Positions 10,131 through 20,086 are shown, counted from the stretch's first letter. The stretch is DNA of 64,000 nucleotides from Pyronema omphalodes (GCA_024516155.1 JAJJXM010000015.1:868001-932000), one strand, 5' to 3'. Made by a program: numbers and translations. Notes: generated by a model not told the origin, from the sequence alone.

Positions 10131-11472
10131 TTTCCCGACACTTCTTCTTCAGCATCCACTAATTCCACACTCGCCACTTGAACATTCGTCTTGGCGGGGC
10201 ACGACGCAGCCATGTGGCCGAGGCCACCGCAGTAGAGGCAACGTCCTTCTGATAGGCGGGTCGCGCGCTCCTGTGCCGACAGTTTCTGACGGGGTCCCTG
10301 GGCCGGGGTTTGCTTGCTGGAGGAGGCGGTGGTGGCTTGGGTAGCGGGGGTGGGGCGACTGGTGGTGGGGGTGGCGGTGGTAGTGGTCTTGACTTGGCCG
10401 CGGTTGGTACGCAGCTTGCGGAGGTTTTCAAGTGCCCTTAATTGGGAGTCCAATTTTTGACACTGTTCGACGAATGCGTGCATCGTGGTGGTGGGCGGGG
10501 CACCAACCAACTTCTCGTGTAGCTCAAGGGACAGGCCGTTACGCAGGGCATCCATGGTGGCGGCTTCGTCCCAGCCTAACTCTGCGACTAGGCGGGAGAA
10601 CTCTGCGTAGTAGTCCGAAAATTCGCGGTTGTTCTGTCGGAGATTCTGTAGTTTGAAACGAGCCGTTGCGCGCTCGTCCGGGTCTCCGAAGGTACGCTGT
10701 AAAATTTTAATGACGTCCTCGACGTCGTTGAGAGCCCAGCGGTTGCCGTTTTCCTTGATGTAAGGAAGAATCTGATCCAGGGCGCGTCCGCGGAGGCGGC
10801 CCATGGCGTAAGAAATCCGTTTATGGGGGGTCGGGAAACGTAGTTCATCGCTCACTAACTTGATACGAAGCAAGGAGACAAAGCGGCGGAGGTCCTCCCT
10901 GTTGGACCCGTCGAAGGTTGGCGGATCCGAGATTTTGTCTCCGGTTACGCGGATGCCGGGGGAGGCGAGTAGCGCGTTGATGAGCTCACGCTGGCGGGTG
11001 AGTTCTTTCTCGTAGTAGTGGATTTCGTTTGTATCGGCTTGCTCCTCCGGGGTTAGGAGGATCTCGGGGTCACGGGGGGGGGGGGTCTAGGAATTGGTGC
11101 GATTATCGCGGGGGCGGGGGCTGCGGCTGCGGCTGTGGTAGGGGGTGCGGCGGCTCGCGGTGCTGGTTCTGGGCCGTTCGGGTAGACCTGGACGGAGCCA
11201 GTCTGGATCACGACAGGGGGAATGGGGGCAGGGGTGGGAGCTTCCGGAGCGCGGGAGGCGACAGGGCTGGATACCCGAGTGCTGTTACGGGAGCCGGGGG
11301 TTTCCGCGAGGTCGTTTAAGAGATAACCCGTGGGGTGGTCCTGAGCGTCTAAGATGGATTGTGCAAGTTGTTTGGTAAAGGTGAGCGGTTCATGGCCGTC
11401 GGGGAACTGGGTCATGGCGGCGGCGTTCACAATTTGTTGCCAGTGTCCTTCGTCAATAAGTTTAATATGCAT
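10124..11472 (-). pseudogene. gag: B1 gag, broken by a poly-C length error
   Basis: This encodes the structural Gag. It starts at ATG 11472 (MHIKLIDEGHWQQ), runs through a proline/alanine-rich linker, a capsid domain (FDGSNREDLRRFVSLL onward) and a zinc knuckle CLYCGGLGHMAASC. The frame changes at a run of 12 C (minus strand) near 11074-11085. Ten or thirteen C would keep phase, and the homologous positions of B3, B5 and B6 have short in-frame runs. Downstream of the run, the 250 codons to 10124 are intact. The lesion is real, a homopolymer sequencing error, or a slippage site. Confidence 0.85.
10130..10136 (-). other. -1 frameshift heptamer G_GGA_AAA (B1)
   Basis: The gag codons read TCG GGA AAA GAA TAA. 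Slipping back one base leads into the pol frame (AGA, ATA, AAC and so on). The phase and the -1 relation were checked against the coordinates of both frames. Confidence 0.75.
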
Positions 11473-11704
11473 TCTGGCGGGCTCTGAGGATTGGCTTGAG
11501 TCTGATGGTGCGGCGGATGTGCTCCTGATAGGTGTAGTCCTGGAGTTGCCAGCGGACCACAAGGTAGCAGTTATTTTCTGCTCGTCGGATGGTTCTTCGC
11601 ACTGCGCCAGCGAATCTGTCGGGGATCCCAAAGGTTTCGTGTAAGGTGTGCGTTTCAAGAGCTTGCTTTAGTGCGTAGGTCCAGGCAGAACCGGTACGGT
11701 TCAT
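11462..11704 (-). CDS. B1 ORF1, 80-codon conserved protein before gag
   Basis: It starts 35 nt after the LTR with MNRTGSAWTYALKQALE and ends in RARQNAY. Related ORFs occur in B2, B3, B5, B6, B7 and B9; between B6 and B3 about three quarters of residues agree, more than in the alternative gag frame over the same bases. That argues the ORF1 frame is the coded one. Its stop codon overlaps the gag ATG in the 11-nt string ATGCATATTAA, as in stop-restart coupling. The protein is basic with an RRTIRRAE segment. I recognise no domain and the function is unknown; it might be a separate product or an N-terminal extension of Gag reached by frameshifting. Confidence 0.65.
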   Translation of the reverse strand: MNRTGSAWTYALKQALETHTLHETFGIPDRFAGAVRRTIRRAENNCYLVVRWQLQDYTYQEHIRRTIRLKPILRARQNAY

Positions 11705-11739
11705 GCGTGTCGGTTGAATAGTTAATCGATCGAACGTAA
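11705..11739 (-). other. B1 35-nt leader, site expected for the primer
   Basis: Immediately inside the LTR the element strand reads TTACGTTCGATCGATTAAC. The first part, TTACGTTCGATC, recurs in B2, B5, B6 and B7. There is no TGG start, so a standard tRNA 3'-end primer-binding site is not visible. Confidence 0.6.
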
Positions 11740-12269
11740 TGTCAGGGACACGAGAACGGACGTTCAAGGGACACACTGAACACTACCGGAAAGAGGGACT
11801 AGGCAGGTTCCGGAACGGGGAACGGCAGGACAAGGACCGAAGTGCTCGTCAGACGGACGGCACACTAAACAGGGACAGGGACAAGGACAAGAGTGACGTA
11901 GGACTTAGGAGAGGAATTCGTATATTAGGAGTCAGGAGAAGACACAAGACGTTCGATGGAGAATCTCGACAACGGGGAGGCAAGCCTCCTTATGTACAAA
12001 GGGGGCGGCCAGCACTCTTGCTGGGCCGTCATACAATCATCGCTACATGAGCTTCCGTTCTCCATCGATCCAACTGCGACGCCACAGCTCTCCAGCTCGT
12101 GGTACGTCATCCATCATCAATCAGTCTCTCAGTCAACATGGCACGGCACACACAACAACACAACAACACAACGGCAACACAACACGGCAAGACAACGGCA
12201 CGATGTCGATCAACAACCACGACCACATGATGACGCAACACAACGGCTCGTCAGCCGTGTGCCGTGACA
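11740..12269 (-). repeat. B1 right LTR (5' LTR)
   Basis: 530 bp, TGTCAGGGAC to GTGCCGTGACA. It differs from the left LTR by one base that I can see (aaagagg versus aaagaga). Confidence 0.95.
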
Positions 12270-12401
12270 GGCACGCACAACAACACAACGACAACACAAC
12301 ACAACACAACACGGCAAGGCAATGGCACGACGTCAACCACAACAGCGACAACACAATGGTGACACAACAACACAACGGCTCGTCAGCCGTGTGCCGTGAC
12401 A
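12270..12401 (-). repeat. B2 left LTR, second segment
   Basis: It begins with the duplicated GGCAC and continues the B2 LTR to its GTGCCGTGACA end, followed by a polypurine tract (minus strand GGGGGGTAC) and the pol stop. Confidence 0.9.
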
Positions 12402-12411
12402 GTACCCCCCG

Positions 12412-13062
12412 TTAGGCTCGAGTTCCTACGAGAGGACGAGGCTTGTCCGGGTATAGCTGGTGGAATCTCTCAGCGGCCTCGGTTTCTGATAGGTTCGTTT
12501 CCGGTTCCCGGGTTGGAGAGTCATGGCCGGTCCACTTGACGAGGTACTGCAGATTTCCTCTGGACCAACGGCTATTCAGAATTTCATCGACGAACCATTC
12601 TTCTTCGCCGTCTACTACTACCGGTAGGGGTGGTGGGATAATCTGGCCCGGGAGGGGGTCCGAAGGGGCTGGGTTTAGTAGGGATATGGGGAAGGTCCTG
12701 TGATGTTTCATGGTCTCCGGTATATCCAACTCGTAGGCGTCGAATTCAATGGGCCGGAACACGGTGAAGAGGCCTAGGTGATTGTTTTCTAGTTTCTTTG
12801 AGGGGCGGCGGGTTCTGAGGTTGCGGGCGTCCAGCCACACTAGGACTCCTGCTTTGAAGACCGGCGCGGGGTGTCGGGAATTGTCAGCGGCCTCCACGTG
12901 GCGGGCTTGGGCGTATTCTATTTCAGAGCGTAGGACGTCATGGATGTGCGACATCCTTTCCGCTACCTCGTTTGCTTTCACTTCTTCAGGATTGTCTGTC
13001 CTGATTTCCAATTCGAAGGAGCATTTGGGGTGTCGGCCATACACGGCGTAGAACGGGGACAG
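12412..13062 (-). pseudogene. B2 pol C-terminus: integrase tail and chromodomain
   Basis: These are the last 217 codons of the family B Pol, open and close to B1, including the RTRRPSKKLENNHLG segment and the chromodomain WFVDEILNSRW. It stops abruptly at 13062, where the family C LTR starts. The upstream integrase core, RNase H, RT and protease of B2 are absent from the window. Confidence 0.9.
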
Positions 13063-14444
13063 TGTCACACCCTATAATGTGTCAGAATAGAATAGGTATC
13101 ATATATAACGCTATGGAGAATATGGCAAACTCGACAGGAGAATGAATAATGAATTAGTATCCACGGCCGGAACCCCAGAGGAGCTCCAGCTAGCCACGTC
13201 CGTGATTCGTGACTTTCCGATAGGAACTCACGAGGATCCCGGCCCGAGGCGTCGAAACTATTATTCACTGTCAGTTTGGGAGGACCCAGGACGGAGAGGG
13301 GGAAAGGAACACTTACCTCAAGGGTGTCGACTTACCCTTGAGACAACTACAAACGACGCTGATGGAGAACGAAGAAGACGACGAAAGGTCAGCCCCTTAT
13401 ACCTGAGGGGGGTTCGGCAATACACGGCTACGATAGGGGCTGCACAGGAATAAAGGATTCCAGGAAGATGCAGATGCGGCGCAAGAGTGACATCCGGAGT
13501 TACGAGTTGGGTGAACAGTTGGGCGGAGAGATATGGCAGAGTCTAGTCAGCAAACAGGAGTGGAACGCAGGACCAGGGTCAACAGTGCATTGGCATGAGA
13601 CGACGTCCAGCAGGGAACTCCACTCAGGAAACCTGTTTGATGGAACTGATATGACGTGTCCTTGGGCCTAGAGTTGCCAACTTGGAACAATACGGCGTTT
13701 GCATCCATACCAGGGTGTGGCTGCGCGCAAGTGCGCGCAGGTGGGGCACATATGACATCACACAGGAATGTGACGGGGCAGTGCCCTCCGGTGGGACATG
13801 GTATGCCTTATGATGTCAGTGACCTCTACTTGCAATCGAGATTCTCTAGGGAGATCTATGATGGCGCGACTCATACGATAAATGACTCATGCGTCATTAT
13901 CACAAGAGTTCATGCATGATGCAGTCAGACGGAGTTGCCCTCCGGTGTGACTCATAACCCCAGCACCTCATTGGAAGGTGTGGTAGTACGGTGAGCTATT
14001 TCAAGGATTAATCTGACCAGGGCGAGCATTAGGCAAGTGAGCAATTAATTTAATTGCGCGCTCAGCATGATGCAAGCCACAGCAGATGCGTCACAGCTTT
14101 GACCCATGTCTTATCTGCTAAGCTCAGTTTGGCAGTTGGTTCCCCAAGGAAGGCTGGGCGAATTTGTGGACGAAAGTCTATAAAAGACCCTATGTCTTCC
14201 CTCTGTCTCCTCCTTCATGATCCATTGATCCTCTACGGGAACGATACCTAGCTACACCAACAAATACCACCAAAGACGACCCTTAAGTTTATTCGGCCTG
14301 TGATCGGTTGATTCTCTTCGTAGCTTATCTTTGAAATAAGTTCTTTTAGTTCTTAAGAACGAAGTGTCTGTCTACGCCAGGACAGAATACTTGAGATACA
14401 ACCAGAAATGCCTCTGCATAGTTAGGACTGTGCGCAGGTTCACA
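13063..14444 (+). repeat. Family C LTR (5' LTR), end uncertain
   Basis: It begins TGTCACACCC directly at the break in B2 pol. The end is placed at the TTCACA near 14444 as a guess, because no second LTR is available for comparison. It holds a good TATA box at 14179 and two related motifs, TGCCCTCCGGTG (about 13782) and TTGCCCTCCGGTG (about 13935). No ORF here is supported. Confidence 0.6.
14179..14186 (+). promoter_or_regulatory. TATA box of family C LTR
   Basis: TATAAAAG lies inside the presumed LTR, upstream of the CT-rich stretch TCTTCCCTCTGTCTCCTCC, where fungal transcription commonly starts. Confidence 0.55.
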
Positions 14445-14627
14445 CTATAAACTTAAGGCTACAAGCTACCAAGTTTATTAATCGACACGCATACGGAAGA
14501 CCCTCTTCCAGGGCAATACGACAATCCAAACCCTCCAAAACAAATCACAGAACAATCCAATCAACAAAGCAATGGCCTCACGCAGAATCGCTGGACCGGC
14601 CGGTCACGATGACGGTCTCGATGCTCC

Positions 14628-17090
14628 ATGGGCAACACCATCAGCATTTCCCGTCCTCGTTCATGGGATGAGGTTACTACTCGGGGACCAGCGCGGGTCC
14701 ATCATGGAACAACGATCAACACAGGCGATGTTCCTCAATGGGTAGTTTTAATGATGAAAAGGATGGATGCTACAGAAGAAGATATCAGGAAGTTGATTGA
14801 GGCAGCCGGAGAATGGGCTGCAATGAATGAACAGTTGCAACAGATGAAGGGGCTATACCAGGAGATGGCCCAAGGCATGCAGAAAGCATACGATATGTTG
14901 GCGAAGAAGGGGAACTTGGACCAGGAGGTTACCCTCCAAACTGTTACGCGACTAGTTCAAGCCAGCAATGAGTTTGCTGGTCAAGTGTGGAAGACAATCG
15001 GCGACCTTGCTACAGATGCAAAGTCTAAAGCAGCAGCGAGGCAAGCAGCTGCTCAAAGATTAAACCAGGGCATTCAAACGACGAATGCCATTCTCGAAGC
15101 CTTTGCTCAGAGGCAGCGGGAAATCAACAGAGGAATTGAAGGGTTCGCTAACTTCTATCGGAGATTCATTAAGGACTTCTCAAGAATATGTCGTCCTCTC
15201 ACAGAATCAACGAAAGGCGATCCAAAGAAATGGGAATGGACTGTTGCTATGGAATTAGCATTTGACGAGCTGACAAATCGATTTACGACAGCACCAATCC
15301 TGTGTCATTTGGATCCAAGAAAGGTCTGTATGGTTGAGACTGATGCTTCGGATTTTGCTTTAGGCGCAGTTCTGTCTCAGAAAGGGGATCATGAAAAGTT
15401 GCATCCAATTGCTTTCCATCCAAGAAAATTCACTCCGGCTGAGATAAATTATGAGATTCATGACAAGGAGCTATTAGCTATTGTGGACTCATTTAAAGTA
15501 TGGAGGAGATATCTTGAAGGAGCAATGTTCACTGTGGAAGTTTACAGCGACCACCAAAACCTGGAGTACTTCACAACAACAAAAGTACTCAATCGACGTC
15601 AAGCTAGATGGGCTCAAGAGCTTGCTGGCGTTGACTTCAAAATTTATTACAGACCTGGGGTTAAGAATGGAAAACCTGATGCTCTATCTAGGCGTCCGGA
15701 GTTCCGCCCTGCAAAGGGGGGAGGTGAAGATCAGCCGATTACGACGATCCTACATAAGAATCATTTCGCATCATTTTCGTCAATCAGCAGTGCTGGAGAA
15801 GGAACATCTTTTAGTATTTCTTCAGCGCGTCTTTCCTCTATTCCTATGGTTAAATGGTCAGCAGAATTTTTGAAGATGGTTAAGGATGCTGGAAAACTGG
15901 ATCAGATTTACGTGGAGGCAACGAAGAAAATAAAGGAACGACTGACGATAGAAGATGGCATTCTCTATCGAAAAGAAAAACTATGGCTACCAAAGGATTT
16001 GGTAAATACAGTTCTTGAATCCGAACATGACTCTAAAATTACAGGTCACTTTGGACAAGATAAGACTATTGAATTAATTCGAAGAAACTTCTGGTGGCCG
16101 AGGATGGAAGAAGGAATCATCAATTATGTTAGGAGTTGCATGGAATGTCAAAAAGACAAAAAGGCAAGGCACCTGAAGTGCGGATTACTTCAACCTTTGG
16201 AATTACCTTATGCCCCATGGCAATCAATCGCCATGGATTTTATTACAGACCTACCGGAATCAAATGGATGTGATCAACTCTGGGTAGTAGTTGATCGATT
16301 CTCGAAAATGGCCCACTTCATACCATTACAAAAAGACGGCAAGACAACTGCAGACCTTGTCCGAATCTTTGCTAAGGAAATTTGGAAATTACATGGGCTG
16401 CCTACGGACATTATTTCGGATAGGGACTCCAGGTTCACAAGTACGACCTGGAAAGCATTTCTTGGGACACTAGCTATCAAGCCTAGAATGTCCACAGCGT
16501 TCCACCCTGAAACCGACGGACAGACGGAACGACTCAACCAGACAATTGAAGCTTACCTCCGCTCTTTTGTCAATCATGAGATGGACGATTGTGTTGACTT
16601 GTTGCCAATGGCAGAGTTTGCCTACAATAACTCAAGAACCACCGCTACAGGACTCTCACCTTTCTATGCGAATTACGGTTACAACCCCATTTGCCAGCAA
16701 CCCAACAGCAACTGCTGTGCGAAACCCGGCCAGCAAAGCATACGCCCATCGGATGCATACTGTGCATGAAGGAGCAAAGATATCCTTACAGAACGCACAA
16801 GAAAGAATGAAAAAGTATGCAGACTTACAACGGAAGGAGGCACCTACTTACCAAGTTGGAGACTTGGTTATGCTCCATGGACGACACATAAAAACAAGAC
16901 GCCCATCACATAAATTGGATCACAAACTTCACGGTCCATTTCGAATCGAAAAGGTCATATCCCCGACAGCATTACGTCTCACACTACCACGAAAATGGAG
17001 GATTCATAATGTCTTTCATATTTCCCTACTTGAGCCATTCCACACCGGTACAAGAGCTCCACCAGACCCAAATAAAATTCTTAGGGAAGT
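14628..17090 (+). pseudogene. Family C fused Gag-RNaseH-integrase ORF
   Basis: The ORF opens with a Gag-like helical part (about 170 residues, with MKRMDATEEDIRKLIE and an Ala/Gln-rich segment) and switches without a stop at about 15140 into GFANFYRRFIKDFSR, the end of RT. The Gag zinc knuckle, protease and the RT palm are missing. Then follow RNase H ([25 protein letters not shown]), the integrase zinc domain (CMECQKDKKARH) and DDE core (MDFITDLP, SDRDSRFTS, TDGQTERLN). A one-base insertion near 16700 shifts the frame; the integrase tail continues in the frame of 16546-17199 up to NVFHISLLEPFH. A second possible gag start at 14572 is in another frame. The product could not reverse-transcribe on its own. 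Confidence 0.8.
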
Positions 17091-17404
17091 CGTGCCCGTC
17101 TGGAAACTGAGTCATGGAAGCAGCGTTGACGATTTGCTGCCAATGCCCTTCCTCGATGACTTTGACGTGCATGTTGGCGGGCTCGGAGGATCGGCTTAAG
17201 TCGGATGGTGTGACGGACGTACTCCTGGTAAGTATAATCCTGGAGTTCCCAGCGGACCACAAGGTAGCAGTCATCTTCTGCTCTTCGGATGGCTCGTCGG
17301 ACTGCGCCAGCGAATCGGTTAAATATTCCGAAGGTCTCGGTTAGTGTATGAGTCTCTAGGGCTTGTTTCAAGGCGTGTGTCCAAGCAGAACCGATTGGGT
17401 TCAT
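17091..17404 (-). pseudogene. B2 ORF1 and start of gag
   Basis: ORF1 begins MNPIGSAWTHALKQALE at 17404 and stays open across the gag ATG, since the stop seen in alpha-type copies is replaced here (CGT CAA AGT instead of a TAA). The gag frame begins MHVKVIEEGHWQQIVN at about 17172. Both end at the junction with family C near 17091. Confidence 0.8.
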
Positions 17405-17440
17405 GCGTGTTGGTCGAATAAATATTTAGATCGAACGTAA

Positions 17441-17971
17441 TGTCAAGGAACTGAGAACGGACGTTCGAAAAACACACTGAACACTACCGGCAGGGAGGGA
17501 CTAGGCGGGTTCCCGGATACGGGAACGGAAGACAAGGACCGAAGTGCACGACAGACGGACGGCACACGAGACAAGGACAGGGACAAGGACAAGAATGACG
17601 TGAGGCTTGAGAGAGGAGTCTTTATTCAAAGGACAAGGGAAAGAGACAAGACGTTGGATGGAGAACTCAACGACGGGGAGGCAAGCCTCCTTATGTACAA
17701 AGGGCGGCCAGCACTCTTGCTGGGCCGTCATCCAACATCGCTACATGACAGCTTCCGTTCTCCATCATTTCACCTGCGACGCCACAGCTCTCCAGCTCAT
17801 GGTACGTCATCCATCATTAGTCAGTCCAACAACAACAACGGCACGGCACACACAACAACACAACGACAACACAACACAACACGGCAAGACAACGGCACGA
17901 CGTCAACCACAACAACGACAACACAATGGTGACACAACAACACAACGGCTCGTCAGCCGTGTGCCGTGACA
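17441..17971 (-). repeat. B2 right LTR (5' LTR)
   Basis: 531 bp, TGTCAAGGAACTG to GTGCCGTGACA, followed by the CCTGG duplication. Confidence 0.95.
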
Positions 17972-18154
17972 CCTGGTTCTGGCTGAACTCCAGCGAGAAT
18001 CAGGTCCCCGGACCACAGGGCCAACCCAACATGACCCCGAAAATAGAACCACAACCCCTCTCCGCCCCCCCCCCCCCCAGATCTGAAGAAAAACCAAAAA
18101 CAAAAGAGAACACCACAATGCCGACTATTCGGAAAGAACCCGGAAAGGTCATAC
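17972..18154. other. Right flank of the B2 insertion site
   Basis: After the CCTGG duplication come 180 bp of non-LTR sequence with a run of 14 C near 18067. It should be contiguous with 4564-5451 once B2 is removed. An open plus-strand frame crosses it (lysine/proline-rich, EEKPKTKENTTM), but I cannot assign it. Confidence 0.5.
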
Positions 18155-18686
18155 TGTCACGGCACACGGCTGACGAGCCGTTGTGTTGTTGATGTTGTCG
18201 TTGTGCCATTATCATTGTTATGCCGGTGTCGTTGTTGTGCCATGTTGTGTTGTCGATGTGTTGTTGTGTGTGCCGTGCCGCTGATGATGATTGATCGATT
18301 GATGATGGATGACGTACCACGAGCTGTAGAAGCTGTGGCGTCACAGGTTTGATCATGGAGAACGGAACCGAATCATGTAGCGATGTTGTTTGACGGCCCA
18401 GCAAGAGTGCTGGCCGCCCTTTGTACATAAGGAGGCTTGCCTCCCCGTTGATTGAGTTCTCCATCGAACGTCTTGTGTCTTTCCCTCGACTTTTAATGGA
18501 TTTCCTTCTCTCTTAGTCAAAGACTTACCTCACTCTTGTTCCGATCCCTGTCCTTGTCTAGTGTGCCGGCCGTCTGTCGAGCACTTCGGTCCTCCTCTCC
18601 CCGTTCCGGCTCTTGGAGCCCGCCTAGTCCCCATTCCCCGGTGGTGTTCAGTATGTCCCTGGAACGTCCGTTCGCAGTCCCTGACA
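18155..18686 (+). repeat. B3 5' LTR
   Basis: 532 bp, TGTCACGGCACACGG to AGTCCCTGACA, with the same TATA-like and palindrome block as other family B LTRs. Confidence 0.9.
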
Positions 18687-18721
18687 TTACATTTGATCGC
18701 AAAAATATTCGACTGACACGC

Positions 18722-18964
18722 ATGAACCCAAACGGTTCTGCCTGGACGCATACCCTAAAGCAAGCCCTAGAAACCCATACCCTAACCGAAACCTTTGGAA
18801 TACCTTGCCAATTCGCTGGCGCCGTCCGACGAACCCTCAGAAGAGCAGAAGATCTTGGCTACCTTGATGTCCGTTGGGAACTCCAGAATTACAACCACCA
18901 GGAGTACGTCCGGTACAGCATCAAGCTCAAGCCTATTCTCCGAGCCCACCGACATGCTCGTTGA
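18722..18964 (+). CDS. B3 ORF1 (80 codons)
   Basis: It encodes MNPNGSAWTHTLKQALE through RAHRHAR and stops with TGA at the same place where alpha copies have TAA, again overlapping the gag ATG by 11 nt (ATGCTCGTTGA). About 20 of 80 residues differ from B6, while length, start and stop position are unchanged. This is the strongest sign that ORF1 is a real coding unit. Function unknown. Confidence 0.6.
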   Translation: MNPNGSAWTHTLKQALETHTLTETFGIPCQFAGAVRRTLRRAEDLGYLDVRWELQNYNHQEYVRYSIKLKPILRAHRHAR

Positions 18965-20086
18965 GGTTATCGAGGAAGGGCATTGGCAGCAGATCGTTAA
19001 CGCTGCTTCCATGACCCAGTTCCCGGACGGGCATGACCCGGTTACATTCACCAAGCAGCTCGCCCAGTCGATCCTGCATGCACAGGACCATCCCACAGGC
19101 TATATATTCAACGACCTCGCCGGGACCCCCGGCTCCCTCACCAGCACCCGAGACTCCAGCCCTGTCACCTCCCGTGCCCCGGAACTCTCCACCAGTGCCC
19201 CCATCCCCCCCGTCGTTATCCAGACCCAGTCTGTACAGGTTTACCCTAATGGACCAGACAGCGCGCCACCAGCCGCTGCTCCCCCCACCCCAGCCACAGC
19301 CACAGCCACAGCATCAGTCCCCGCCCCCGCGATTATCGCCCCAGTTCTAAGACTTCCCCCCCGAGACCCAGAAATCCTTCTCACCCCTGAAGAACAAGCG
19401 GACCCAAACGAGAATCAATACTATGAGAAGGAGATCACCCTTCAGCGTCACCTCATTAACATGTTGCTCGCCTCCCCCGGCATCCGCGTCACCGGTGATA
19501 AAATTTTGGACCCACCAACCTTCGATGGGTCCAGCAAGAAGACCTCCACTGATTTGTTTCCCTGCTTCGTATCAAATTGGTAAACGACGAATTGCGCTTC
19601 CCGACCCCCCCCAAGAGAATCTCACACGCCATGGGCCGCCTCCGTGGATGCGCCCTCGACCAGATCCTCCCGTATATCAAAGAGAATGGTAACCGCTGGG
19701 CCCTAAACGATGTTCAGGACGTCATCAAGATCTTGCAGCGAACCTTTGGAGACCCGGACGAGCGCGCACTGGCTCGTTTAAGCTTCAGAATCTCCGCCAA
19801 CACAACAGCGAGTTTTCCGATTATTACGCAGAATTCTCCCGCCTGGTTGCAGAACTGGGCCGGGATGAAGCCGCTTCCATGGATGCCTTGAGAAACGCTC
19901 TATCCATTGAATTGCATGAGAAGTTGGTTGGCGCACCTCCCAGCACTACAATGCATAAGTTTGTCGACCAGTGTCAGAAACTGGACTCTCAGTTGAGAGC
20001 CCTGGAGAATCTTCGCAAGCTGCGCACAAACCGCGGTCAAGCCAAACCCACGACCACCACCACCCCCGCAACAAACCGCCCCACCC
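18954..20086 (+). pseudogene. B3 gag, frameshifted and cut
   Basis: The gag starts MLVEVIEEGHWQQ. One-base deletions near 19540 and 19785 shift the frame. Capsid motifs MGRLRGCALDQILPYIKENGN and LHEKLVGAPPSTT are readable in the successive frames. It ends at 20086 before the zinc knuckle because B4 is inserted there. Confidence 0.85.

Larger units (their letters stand above)
5861..12269 (-). mobile_element. Family B Ty3/gypsy element B1, nearly intact (6.4 kb)
   Basis: This is a complete chromovirus with 530-bp LTRs that differ by one base by eye, a 5-bp duplication, a polypurine tract and a fully open pol. The only lesion I find is a one-base phase error in a 12-base poly-C run in gag. It is inserted in the left LTR of B2. 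With B9 it is the youngest element in the window and the best reference for family B. Confidence 0.95.
13063..17090 (+). mobile_element. Family C Ty3/gypsy element, 3'-truncated and internally deleted
   Basis: This is a plus-strand element inserted in the integrase region of B2. It has one LTR, a leader and a single fused ORF, then ends without a 3' LTR at about 17090, where B2 gag sequence in the opposite orientation begins. A deletion therefore removed the C 3' end together with some 4.5 kb of B2. Sequence outside the LTR is clearly distinct from families A, B and D. Confidence 0.85.
5452..17971 (-). mobile_element. Family B Ty3/gypsy element B2, composite host of B1 and C
   Basis: B2 is the oldest mappable insertion in this part. 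Its left LTR is 5452-5860 plus 12270-12401, its pol tail is 12412-13062, its gag start is 17091-17404 and its right LTR is 17441-17971. The flanking CCTGG duplication confirms the ends. The region between integrase and early gag is gone, replaced by a truncated family C element. Its LTRs begin TGTCAAGGAACT and define a beta sub-group distinct from the TGTCAGGGAC type of B1 and B9. Confidence 0.9.
18155..20086 (+). mobile_element. Family B element B3 (plus), truncated
   Basis: LTR, ORF1 and most of gag are present. The copy is then cut at 20086 by the LTR of B4 and is not seen to resume. It is the most divergent family B copy, so useful for judging which frames are conserved. The five bases before it are CATAC; no matching right end was found. 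Confidence 0.85.

Noticed and set aside
11077..11319. Glycine-rich antisense ORFs opposite gag
   Set aside because: They are the reverse of a proline/alanine-rich coding region with high GC.
12130..12370. CAACA-rich stretches as a CRISPR or minisatellite array
   Set aside because: They are irregular short repeats inside family B LTRs with no unique spacers of constant length.
17926..18192. Plus-strand ORF across the B2 LTR edge as a gene
   Set aside because: It starts in the LTR and ends in the B3 LTR; only the 180 bp in the middle are not transposon sequence.
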